From Pseudomonadota bacterium (GTDB taxonomy: Bacteria; Desulfobacterota; Syntrophia; Syntrophales; JADFWA01): a stretch of 5,120 nucleotides of DNA. The translations under genes and the position numbers were made by a program. A model generated the notes under the pieces. It did not search any database, was not told where the DNA came from, and was given only the letters and a program-made list of their open reading frames with translations. Numbering within the stretch: position 1 is the first letter of the stretch; each line of letters begins with the position of its first letter. Below, in pieces: positions 1 to 5,120 of the stretch. The stretch covers positions 1 to 5,120 of the forward strand of contig JAUWNZ010000110.1 in the NCBI GenBank assembly GCA_030612385.1, written 5' to 3'.

Positions 1-1
1 A

Positions 2-1189
2 AGACTTGAAAAGATAGAAGAGGAAAACCTGGCCTCATACGCGACAAAGAGCTCTCAGAGTAAGGGAAGAACTCTTCATGGGGATGAGCCTGATGATTAC
101 CGGATATGCTTTCAGAGAGATCGGGACAGAATCCTCTATACGAAAGCCTTCAAGGATCTTCAATACAAGACCCAGGTGTTTCTTGTCAGCGAGGGCGACT
201 TTTACAGGACAAGACTGACTCATACCCTCGAGGTCGCTCAACACGCAAGAACCCTGGCAAGGGCGCTCGGATTGAATGAGGATCTGTGCGAAGCGATATC
301 ATATGCGCATGACATAGGCCATACCCCATTTGGACATGTTGGCGAGGAAACATTAAATGAGATCATGAAGAATGACGGCGGTTTTGAGCATAATCTGCAA
401 AGCCTGAGGATTGTTGATTTGCTGGAAAAGAGATACCAGGATTATGATGGCCTGAATCTCTGTTACGAGACAAGAGAGGGAATGATCAGGCATGAGACTG
501 CGTATGATAATCCAAGAATTCCAGATGAGTTCAGACAATCCTTGATGCCGTCTTTAGAAGCACAGATAGTCAACATGGCGGATCCCCTCGCGTACTGTGC
601 TCACGATATTGAAGATGCGCTGAATGCCGGTTATCTTTCCATGCGGGAAATAAAGCGGTTGGACAATCCCTTTGTTGAGAGAGTTTTTTTAGGCTGCAAA
701 GACAGATACCCTGGTTTTGAAGAGTTAGATACGGTAAAACAGTCACGACTGCTCATCAGGACATTAATAGAAAAGACGAATATAGCCGTGATCAAGAAGA
801 CCAGGGAGAATTTGAGATGCCATAATATAGAATCTGTTGATGACGCCCGCAAAATCGACGTTGCTATCGTTGTGGCGCCGGTCAGCGATATGGAAGATTT
901 CGCGATGCTGCGGCAGTTTCTTATGGAAAACGTATATAGCCGGCCGCAGGTATGCATAATGAACGAGAAGGGAAGATTGATAATTGCGAGACTTTTCGAA
1001 CACCTGGAAGGGAGGCCTGAGATGCTGCCAAGGTCATTTAAAGTCAGTTATGAAAAGGTGAATAACAGAAAAGACAAACGCCGGGTTATCGCCGACTATA
1101 TCTCAGGAATGACCGATCGGTATGCCATGGATCTTTATAAAATGATGTTTGAACCCTATGAGAAGGTGATGTTTGAATTCAGGGAATAG
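2..1189 (+). CDS. dgt: dGTPase-like HD-domain phosphohydrolase (5' partial)
   Basis: Deoxyguanosinetriphosphate triphosphohydrolase family. Characterised members hydrolyse dNTPs to the deoxynucleoside and tripolyphosphate in the cytoplasm, tuning dNTP pools. The frame is open from position 2 to the TAG at 1187-1189 (395 codons seen). Family N-terminal signatures YATKSSQSKGR and FQRDRDRILYTKAF lie upstream of the GTG at 176, so that GTG is internal and the true start is probably only a few codons off the left edge. Counting from position 2, the metal-binding H...HD...D set is visible: His74 (RLTHTLE), His103-Asp104 (AHDIGHTPFGH) and Asp194 (NMADPLAY). GGFEHNLQSLR and IRHE also fit the family. 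The C-terminal end (DYISGMTDRYAMDLY) is typical of the HD-associated domain, so the 3' end is intact. The third motif reads ADPLAY where ADEIAY is common. Family assignment is firm; the substrate (dGTP versus several dNTPs) cannot be read from the sequence. The next gene starts 92 nt downstream. Confidence 0.93.
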   Translation, partial: RLEKIEEENLASYATKSSQSKGRTLHGDEPDDYRICFQRDRDRILYTKAFKDLQYKTQVFLVSEGDFYRTRLTHTLEVAQHARTLARALGLNEDLCEAISYAHDIGHTPFGHVGEETLNEIMKNDGGFEHNLQSLRIVDLLEKRYQDYDGLNLCYETREGMIRHETAYDNPRIPDEFRQSLMPSLEAQIVNMADPLAYCAHDIEDALNAGYLSMREIKRLDNPFVERVFLGCKDRYPGFEELDTVKQSRLLIRTLIEKTNIAVIKKTRENLRCHNIESVDDARKIDVAIVVAPVSDMEDFAMLRQFLMENVYSRPQVCIMNEKGRLIIARLFEHLEGRPEMLPRSFKVSYEKVNNRKDKRRVIADYISGMTDRYAMDLYKMMFEPYEKVMFEFRE

Positions 1190-1269
1190 AGAATTCTATT
1201 TTTTCAAAACCTTATCTCCATTACCGCATACCCGTTCGATTGATAAACCGGCTTCCAGTATTTCTTCAC

Positions 1270-1274
1270 AGGAG
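1270..1274 (+). promoter_or_regulatory. Shine-Dalgarno sequence of the antiporter gene
   Basis: AGGAG lies 7 nt upstream of the ATG at 1282. It selects that ATG over the in-frame TTG at 1240, which has no good ribosome binding site and would add a non-conserved 14-residue tail. Confidence 0.8.
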
Positions 1275-1281
1275 TTTCCCG

Positions 1282-3270
1282 ATGGACTTCCCGTTGCTGA
1301 GGGACATTTTTGTTATATTCGGCCTTTCAATCATCATCCTTTTTATCTGCCTGAAAATTAAATTACCCGCAATCGCCGGCTTTCTCATAACGGGAATATT
1401 GGCAGGACCTCACTGTCTCGGCCTGATCAAAGCCGCTCATCAAGTTGAAATCATGTCTGAAATAGGTGTTGTTCTCCTACTCTTCACAATAGGAATAGAA
1501 TTTTCCATTAAAGACTTATTGCAGATCAGGAGGTCGGTCTTACTCGGTGGTTCCATTCAGGTGGTCCTCACGACTCTTGTATTTTTCATTATTGCCTTGA
1601 AAACAGGGCAGGCCGTCAGGCAATCTCTCTTCATTGGTTTTCTTATGTCACTGAGCAGTACGGCAATCGTCCTCAAACTACTCCAGGAGAGGGCTGAAAT
1701 TGATAGCCCGCATGGGCGAACATCGGTTGGTATCCTGATCTTTCAAGATATCGCAATTGTTCCGATGATACTCTTAACGCCTCTACTGGCTGGAGTGGAA
1801 GGAAATCTGACTGAATCCATTCTTGTTTTGGCAGTCAAGGCAGCGGGTATTCTACTACTTGTTATAATAAGCGCAAAATGGCTCGTTCCACAGATTTTGT
1901 ATCAGGTTACCCGCACGCGGAACCACGAGCTTTTTTTGTTGAGCATAATCATAATATGTCTTGCAGTTGCGTGGTTGACATACAGTATCGGTCTGTCCCT
2001 TGCACTCGGCGCCTTTCTGGCAGGACTGATCGTATCCGAGTCGGAATACAGTCACCAGGCGCTGGGAAGCATTTTACCATTTAGAGACGTGTTCATCAGT
2101 TTCTTTTTCGTATCGATTGGAATGCTCTTGAACGTTAACTTCCTGTTTCAGAACATAGGCGTAATTATACTTCTCACACTCGGTGTCATAATAGTCAAAA
2201 TGATCACAGCAGGTTTTGCCGCTTCTTTGCTCGGATACCCGCTTCGGACTGCGATTCTCGTCGGTTGCGCGCTTAGCCAGGCAGGTGAATTTTCCTTTGT
2301 TCTTTCTAAGGTCGGGCTTGAATATGGCCTTCTTGCCACCGGGAAAACCAACCAGTTTTTCCTTGCCGTGTCCGTCCTTACTATGCTTGCAACTCCTTTT
2401 GTCATTTCCCTTTCACATAAAGCGGCCGATATTGCCCTGAAACTGCCGCTTCCCGGCAAATTAAAATCGGGTCTGCGTCCGGCGCGGGCAGTTGATGAGA
2501 TATCTCTGCTGGACCACCTTATTGTTATCGGGTATGGTATAAACGGCAGAAACGTCACACGAGCCGCCCAGACCGCGGGAATCCCATATGTTATCGTTGA
2601 GATCAACCCAGTAACTGTTCGCGATGAAAGGGCAAAAGGCGAGTCCATCTTCTATGGCGATGCCACCCACGAAGCTGTCTTCAAACATGCGGGCATCGAC
2701 AATGCGAGAGTCATTGTCATAACCATTGCCGATGCGGCGGCGACAAGGAAAATCACGTCTCTGGCGAGAAGGTTAAGCCCGAAAATCCATCTCATCGCCC
2801 GAACACGATTCCTTCGGGAAATGGAAGCTCTCTACGAATTGGGGGCCGATGAGGTTATCCCGGAAGAGTTTGAGACATCGGTGGAAATTTTTACACGCGT
2901 TTTGACCAAGTATCTCATACCAAAAGATGAAATCGAGCATTTCGTACATGAAGTCCGGGCGGATGGTTACCATATGTTCCGAAGCCTGTCGAAAGACGCA
3001 ACGACATGCGCCGATATCAGGCATTGTCTGCAGGATATTGAAATCAATGCATTCCGGCTTGGCGAAAGATCTCCCATCATCGGTAAAACGCTTGCCGACA
3101 CTGAAATACGAAAAAAATACGGTGTTACTGTTCTGGCAATAAGACGTGATGACAACACTATATCGAATCCTGGTATTGACATGGAATTTTCCCCCGGCGA
3201 TATATTATTCGTTCTTGGCAAACCCGATCAGTTTACAGAAGTAACAGATCTGTTCTATAATCACACGTAA
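1282..3270 (+). CDS. CPA2 family cation:proton antiporter with RCK (TrkA-N/TrkA-C) domains, KefB/KefC-like
   Basis: Inner-membrane monovalent cation (K+ or Na+):H+ antiporter of 662 residues, the normal length for KefB/KefC/YbaL-type proteins. Residues ~8-380 are a run of about 12 hydrophobic segments of the Na+/H+ exchanger fold, with LLLFTIGIEFS, the membrane-embedded acidic residue in FQDIAIVP (Asp156) and SQAGEFSFVL (Gln333, Glu336). Residues ~411-530 form a Rossmann RCK/TrkA-N domain with the nucleotide-binding GYGINGRN (from Gly417), acidic Glu440 at the end of the second strand, and GDAT (459-462). Residues ~585-660 form a TrkA-C ligand-binding domain. The cytoplasmic loop corresponding to the E. 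coli KefC regulatory HALESDIEP segment reads HQALGSILPF, lacking most of its acidic residues, so glutathione gating as in KefC should not be assumed. The ATG at 1282 is chosen for its AGGAG. Transported ion and gating nucleotide are unknown. It may be transcribed with the upstream dgt gene, but the 92-nt gap leaves this open. Confidence 0.92.
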   Translation: MDFPLLRDIFVIFGLSIIILFICLKIKLPAIAGFLITGILAGPHCLGLIKAAHQVEIMSEIGVVLLLFTIGIEFSIKDLLQIRRSVLLGGSIQVVLTTLVFFIIALKTGQAVRQSLFIGFLMSLSSTAIVLKLLQERAEIDSPHGRTSVGILIFQDIAIVPMILLTPLLAGVEGNLTESILVLAVKAAGILLLVIISAKWLVPQILYQVTRTRNHELFLLSIIIICLAVAWLTYSIGLSLALGAFLAGLIVSESEYSHQALGSILPFRDVFISFFFVSIGMLLNVNFLFQNIGVIILLTLGVIIVKMITAGFAASLLGYPLRTAILVGCALSQAGEFSFVLSKVGLEYGLLATGKTNQFFLAVSVLTMLATPFVISLSHKAADIALKLPLPGKLKSGLRPARAVDEISLLDHLIVIGYGINGRNVTRAAQTAGIPYVIVEINPVTVRDERAKGESIFYGDATHEAVFKHAGIDNARVIVITIADAAATRKITSLARRLSPKIHLIARTRFLREMEALYELGADEVIPEEFETSVEIFTRVLTKYLIPKDEIEHFVHEVRADGYHMFRSLSKDATTCADIRHCLQDIEINAFRLGERSPIIGKTLADTEIRKKYGVTVLAIRRDDNTISNPGIDMEFSPGDILFVLGKPDQFTEVTDLFYNHT

Positions 3271-3314
3271 TCTGGTTGCCGTCCGATTACGGTGATATGG
3301 TCTGCTTCCAAAAT

Positions 3315-3370
3315 TTTCACGCAAAGACGCAAAAACCAACAAAAGAAAACCTTAGCGCCTTTGCGTGAAA
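3315..3370. repeat. Inverted repeat behind the antiporter gene (REP-like; possible terminator)
   Basis: Arms 3315-3333 (TTTCACGCAAAGACGCAAA) and 3352-3370 (TTAGCGCCTTTGCGTGAAA) are reverse complements at 17 of 19 positions, separated by an 18-nt A-rich spacer. The element starts 44 nt after the antiporter stop and is followed by TATTCTTTTTG, so the transcript could fold into a long hairpin near a U-rich tract. From memory, the motif TTTCACGCAAAG...CTTTGCGTGAAA recurs between genes in environmental anaerobe genomes; a genome-wide copy count is needed to confirm this. The hairpin is seen directly; the terminator role is inference. Confidence 0.75.
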
Positions 3371-3439
3371 GTATTCTTTTTGAAGATGCGTTATTTTTCT
3401 GTGTTTGCATCGACTTTGCCGCGCGGCGATTGAATGTTC

Positions 3440-3468
3440 TTGAAAGACTAAAAATTTTATGTTAAACT
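3440..3468 (+). promoter_or_regulatory. Candidate sigma70-type promoter for the kor operon
   Basis: TTGAAA (3440-3445, 5 of 6 matches to the -35 consensus) is followed after 17 nt by TAAACT (3463-3468, 4 of 6 to the -10 consensus). A TG one base upstream of the -10 (3460-3461) makes it an extended -10 element. The surrounding DNA is AT-rich. Transcription would begin near 3475 and give a leader of about 230 nt before korD. An 8-bp palindrome, GGTATACC (3487-3494), lies just past the expected start and a 10-bp palindrome, GCCGCGCGGC (3418-3427), just upstream of the -35; either could be a regulator site, but no regulator is identified. Confidence 0.5.
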
Positions 3469-3474
3469 AAAGAA

Positions 3475-3689
3475 ATACGTTAAAAGGTATACCAGTTTGT
3501 ATCGGTCGAGTCTCCGTCATGTCCTGGGAGGCTATCCGAGAATGGCTATTTTCCGCGATCTCTGCGTCAGGCTCGGATTTTAATCCTCAAAATACGGAAG
3601 TGTATTCCTGCGGTTAAAATCTTCGCTTTTCTTGACCTTGCAAAAAATTCTCATTCTCGGGCGGCCTTCTGGTCTGGTTTCTTTCTTTT
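3475..3689 (+). other. Non-coding leader region of korD with potential RNA hairpins
   Basis: No convincing gene occupies 3271-3705. Downstream of the promoter candidate, two adjacent hairpins can form. The first is GTCTCC (3511-3516) with GGAGGC (3528-3533), 6 bp including one G-U pair. The second is ATCCGAG (3535-3541) with CTCGGAT (3573-3579), 7 bp, followed by TTTAATCC. The second loop can itself pair CGC with GCG. Weaker stems, such as GGAA (3597-3600) with TTCC (3606-3609), follow. I could not match it to a riboswitch class I know. It may be an attenuator-like leader or simply old repeat DNA. Confidence 0.35.
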
Positions 3690-3694
3690 GGAGG
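3690..3694 (+). promoter_or_regulatory. Shine-Dalgarno sequence of korD
   Basis: GGAGG sits 11 nt before the ATG at 3706 and 8 nt before an in-frame TTG at 3703. Either start is compatible with it. It overlaps the more upstream in-frame TTG at 3688, which argues against that longer start. Confidence 0.7.
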
Positions 3695-3705
3695 AAGATG
3701 TATTG

Positions 3706-3945
3706 ATGTGTGCCCAAAAAGGCTCTGAGAAACTCAAAAAACGTTACTATCCTGTCATTTTTTATGCATGGTGTAAATCCTGCGGAATCTGTTCCGCATT
3801 TTGTCCTCAAAATGTTATCGGCTGCGACGATACCGGGGCGCCGGTAATTGAGCGACCTGATGATTGCAACGGATGCCTCTTTTGCGAGTTACACTGTCCT
3901 GATTTTGCCATCACGCTAAAGGAGCGCAAATCTGAAAACCCGTAA
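3706..3945 (+). CDS. korD: 2-oxoacid:ferredoxin oxidoreductase delta subunit, 2x[4Fe-4S] ferredoxin
   Basis: Small cytoplasmic iron-sulfur subunit of a 2-oxoglutarate (or related 2-oxoacid):ferredoxin oxidoreductase, passing electrons between the TPP-containing KorAB core and ferredoxin. The 79 residues hold two complete CxxCxxCxxxCP clusters: Cys23/26/29/33 (WCKSCGICSAFCP) and Cys54/57/60/64 (CNGCLFCELHCP), each expected to bind one [4Fe-4S]. The linker with GAPVIERPDDC and the ending CPDFAI are typical of KorD. ATG 3706 is chosen; TTG 3703 is possible. The korA gene follows on the same strand, supporting a korDABC-type operon. The TAA stop (3943-3945) is the first triplet after the left copy of a 13-bp direct repeat. 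Without the following insert the frame would run on through RSSS to a TGA overlapping the korA ATG, so the present C-terminus appears to be about four residues shorter than the ancestral one. That loss lies beyond the clusters and should be harmless. Confidence 0.9.
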   Translation: MCAQKGSEKLKKRYYPVIFYAWCKSCGICSAFCPQNVIGCDDTGAPVIERPDDCNGCLFCELHCPDFAITLKERKSENP

Positions 3946-3947
3946 CC

Positions 3948-3982
3948 CTTTGAAAAAAAATTTTGACAGGATAACAGGATAA
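3948..3982. repeat. Left terminal inverted repeat of the insertion, with tandem CAGGATAA
   Basis: CTTTGAAAAAAAATTTTGACAGGATAACAGGATAA (positions 3948-3982) is matched by the reverse complement of about 4309-4339, with small differences in the A/T tract and one inserted T. Its tail is two tandem CAGGATAA units. It also contains a perfect TTGACA (3963-3968), but no good -10 box lies at the right distance. Confidence 0.7.
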
Positions 3983-4115
3983 ACAAGATTTTATTTCAAG
4001 TGAACAAATAAGGATAAGTCTCCAGTAAATCACAAAAAATCATAACCTGAGAAAGGTGAATAGATAAAATATAGAGAATTGACTGAGAAAATCACTGGTT
4101 GTGCGTATAGGGTTT

Positions 4116-4151
4116 GCAACGGTTCGACTGCGCTCACGCCGAAACCGTTGC
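4116..4151. repeat. Palindromic repeat inside the insertion (GCAACGGTT hairpin)
   Basis: GCAACGGTT (4116-4124) pairs perfectly with AACCGTTGC (4143-4151), and a CG/CG pair extends the stem past a bulged A. The loop carries CGACTGCGCTCACG. From memory, the string TTCGACTGCGCTCA belongs to a dispersed intergenic repeat of several environmental bacteria. The hairpin is seen directly; the family link needs a copy search. Confidence 0.65.
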
Positions 4152-4179
4152 TTGTTGCTGGGTCCTCGTGTGGTATGCA

Positions 4180-4201
4180 TTCCCACGCAGGAGCGTGGGA
4201 A
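4180..4201. repeat. Perfect 9-bp hairpin TTCCCACGC/GCGTGGGAA inside the insertion
   Basis: Arms 4180-4188 and 4193-4201 are perfect reverse complements around a 4-nt AGGA loop. It resembles the widespread GTTCCCACGC...GCGTGGGAAC dispersed palindrome (recalled, not searched). The stable GC-rich stem has no following T-tract (ACGAGTAATT), so it is not a canonical intrinsic terminator, but it could still pause RNA polymerase or shield the mRNA between korD and korA. Confidence 0.7.
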
Positions 4202-4308
4202 CGAGTAATTCTACGATAATGAAGTTGTTGGAGAATTTGTTACCAACATCACAATAAAGGATTTTGATGAGGATTTACAGGATAAGTTTTAAGGTTTTAA
4301 TCCTGAAC

Positions 4309-4339
4309 ATTCTGTTAATCCTGTCAATTTTTTTCAAAG
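4309..4339. repeat. Right terminal inverted repeat of the insertion
   Basis: Read on the minus strand from 4339, it begins CTTTG, seven A, TTGACAGGATTAACAG, mirroring the left end at 3948-3980. TTAATCCTG occurs twice nearby (4297-4305 and 4315-4323). The first copy's ATCCTG can pair with CAGGAT at 4278-4283 to make a small hairpin. Confidence 0.68.
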
Positions 4340-4361
4340 AGCTAAATTCATCTGAAAACCC

Positions 4362-4365
4362 GAGG
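4362..4365 (+). promoter_or_regulatory. Shine-Dalgarno sequence of korA
   Basis: GAGG is 8 nt upstream of the ATG at 4374. Its first base is the last base of the right-hand 13-bp direct repeat, so the insertion boundary just spares it. It fixes the korA start and would allow independent translation now that korD ends 428 nt upstream. Confidence 0.65.
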
Positions 4366-4373
4366 TCTTCGTC

Positions 4374-5120
4374 ATGATAACCAGGTCATCTAATAATAAG
4401 ATACGACTACTCCAGGGCAATGAAGCTATTGTCGAAGGAGCCCTGGCCGCGGGATGTCGTTTTTTTGCGGGCTATCCCATTACCCCCGCTTCAGAGATCA
4501 GTGAACAACTGTCCCTCCGCTTACCTCAGGTAGATGGTACATTTATTCAAATGGAGGATGAAATTGCCAGTATGGGAGCAGTTATTGGCGCCTCGCTGGC
4601 GGGTGTCAAGAGCATGACGGCAACCAGCGGCCCCGGTTTTTCGCTGGTGCAGGAGAATCTTGGATTTGCCTGCATTGCTGAAGTTCCCTGTGTTGTGGTC
4701 AATGTCATGCGCGGAGGTCCAAGCACAGGTCTTCCCACAAGTCCTTCTCAGGGTGATGTGATGCAGGCCCGCTGGGGGACACACGGCGACCATCCTATTA
4801 TTGTTCTGGCAGTCTCAACGGTGCGCGACTCTTTTGATATCACAATCCTCGCATTCAATTTATCGGAAAAATACCGTGTTCCTGTGATCATTCTGTCAGA
4901 TGAGGTGGTGGCTCATACCCGTGAAACCGTGACAATTCCCTCTCCCGATGAGATTGAAGTCATCGATCGCGCCGCCCCAGGAATGCCTCCGGAGTGGTTT
5001 GTTCCATACAGGGATAACAGCATGGGAGTGCCGCCAATGGCGTCTTTGGGGGAAGGTTATCATCATCACGTGACGGGCCTCGTTCATGACGAGAGAGGCT
5101 ATCCCACAATGCGACCTGAT
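4374..5120 (+). CDS. korA: 2-oxoglutarate (2-oxoacid):ferredoxin oxidoreductase subunit alpha (3' partial)
   Basis: Alpha subunit of the TPP- and CoA-dependent 2-oxoacid:ferredoxin oxidoreductase, which with KorB forms the catalytic core converting a 2-oxoacid and CoA to acyl-CoA, CO2 and reduced ferredoxin (reversible in anaerobes). The frame is open from ATG 4374 to the right edge (249 codons, no stop), leaving roughly the last third of a typical KorA outside. Visible motifs: GNEAIVEGALAAGC (15-28), the pyrimidine-binding-domain signature GYPITPASEI (33-42), EDEIASMGA (61-69) with a glutamate in the place of the family's conserved TPP-contacting Glu (inferred), TSGPGFSL (84-91), RGGPSTGLPTSPSQGD (113-128), and VPVIILSDEVVAH later. 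These fit KorA rather than the pyruvate-specific PorA, but substrate assignment from sequence is only probable. It follows korD on the same strand; the insertion at 3930-4362 separates what looks like an originally overlapping gene pair. No strong promoter is evident directly upstream. Confidence 0.93.
   Translation, partial: MITRSSNNKIRLLQGNEAIVEGALAAGCRFFAGYPITPASEISEQLSLRLPQVDGTFIQMEDEIASMGAVIGASLAGVKSMTATSGPGFSLVQENLGFACIAEVPCVVVNVMRGGPSTGLPTSPSQGDVMQARWGTHGDHPIIVLAVSTVRDSFDITILAFNLSEKYRVPVIILSDEVVAHTRETVTIPSPDEIEVIDRAAPGMPPEWFVPYRDNSMGVPPMASLGEGYHHHVTGLVHDERGYPTMRPD

Larger units (their letters stand above)
3930..4362. mobile_element. MITE-like insertion between korD and korA, flanked by 13-bp direct repeats
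   Basis: ATCTGAAAACCCG is present at 3930-3942 and 4350-4362, a perfect 13-bp direct repeat 420 bp apart. Just inside are imperfect terminal inverted repeats: left from 3948 (CTTTG, eight A, TTTTGACAGGAT, AACAGGAT) and right, on the opposite strand, from 4339 back to about 4309 (CTTTG, seven A, TTGACAGGATTAACAG). The insert has no transposase and no ORF of credible length, so it would be non-autonomous. It holds two internal hairpins and several CAGGATAA units (3967-3974, 3975-3982, 4278-4285). In-silico excision restores an overlapping korD/korA junction, which strongly supports insertion. A 13-bp target duplication is long for a classical transposon, so the mechanism is open. Confidence 0.72.

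Noticed and set aside
176..1189. GTG at 176 as the start of the dGTPase-like gene
   Set aside because: The same frame upstream encodes conserved family sequence (YATKSSQSKGR, FQRDRDRI), so the gene begins off the left edge.
1173..1200. TTGAAT...TCTATT as a promoter for the antiporter gene
   Set aside because: Both boxes match weakly with 16-nt spacing, and the -35 lies in the end of dgt; not distinguishable from chance.
1240..1281. TTG at 1240 as the antiporter start
   Set aside because: There is no Shine-Dalgarno sequence and the extension is non-conserved-looking, whereas ATG 1282 has AGGAG at ideal spacing.
3580..3810. 76-residue reverse-strand ORF overlapping the korD start
   Set aside because: It runs antisense through the first cluster-coding part of korD, has no ribosome binding site or recognisable domain, and looks like a shadow frame.
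4079..4111. TTGACT...TATAGG as an outward promoter from the insert towards korA
   Set aside because: The spacing is about 21 nt, outside the usual range, and a strong hairpin follows immediately.
4208..4293. Short open stretch in the insert reading YDNEVVGEFVTNITIKDF and ending in TAA at about 4291
   Set aside because: It looks protein-like (about 26 codons) but has no in-frame start with a ribosome binding site and no recognised family; at most a remnant of a gene end carried by the element.
3930..4362. Direct repeats as a CRISPR array
   Set aside because: Only two copies, 420 bp apart, with no regular spacers and no cas genes.
4521..5087. Reverse-strand ORFs opposite korA
   Set aside because: They are antisense to strongly conserved KorA coding sequence and have no family features.

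Overview
The window looks like chromosomal DNA of a strictly anaerobic, mid-GC Gram-negative bacterium. A deltaproteobacterial or Desulfobacterota/Syntrophales-type organism is the best guess. The basis is the korD-korA start of a ferredoxin-dependent 2-oxoacid oxidoreductase operon, a KefB-type antiporter, and intergenic DNA full of short dispersed palindromes. This placement is inference; no taxonomic marker is present. All four genes read on the + strand.

Layout: (1) Positions 2-1189 hold a dGTPase-like HD-domain phosphohydrolase (dgt) whose first few codons lie off the left edge. (2) Positions 1282-3270 hold a complete CPA2 monovalent cation:proton antiporter with fused RCK/TrkA-N and TrkA-C domains. 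(3) Positions 3271-3705 are non-coding: a 19-bp-arm inverted repeat just behind the antiporter, a good sigma70-type promoter candidate near 3440-3468, then a leader of about 230 nt with several potential hairpins. (4) Positions 3706-3945 hold korD, a small 2x[4Fe-4S] ferredoxin subunit. (5) Positions 3946-4373 are non-coding and carry an insertion-like repeat element. (6) From 4374 to the right edge is the 5' two-thirds or so of korA, the alpha subunit of the 2-oxoglutarate (2-oxoacid):ferredoxin oxidoreductase; korB and korC would be expected beyond the window.

The most notable feature is the korD-korA junction. A 13-bp direct repeat (ATCTGAAAACCCG) occurs at 3930-3942 and 4350-4362, exactly 420 bp apart. 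The DNA between starts and ends with imperfect terminal inverted repeats (CTTTGAAAAAAA...TTGACAGGAT) and contains two further strong hairpins of dispersed-repeat type. Removing one copy of the direct repeat plus the insert in silico joins korD to korA in frame, so that korD ends in a TGA overlapping the korA ATG (ATGA). That is a classic translationally coupled junction. The simplest reading is that a non-autonomous, MITE-like element inserted into the last codons of korD, supplied a new TAA stop, and split a coupled operon while sparing the korA Shine-Dalgarno sequence.

Functionally, KorD carries electrons between the KorAB catalytic core and ferredoxin, for oxidative decarboxylation of a 2-oxoacid to acyl-CoA or its reductive reverse. 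The upstream dgt and antiporter genes have housekeeping roles (dNTP pool control; K+/Na+ and pH homeostasis) with no evident link to kor. I see no tRNA, rRNA, CRISPR array, transposase or defence system.
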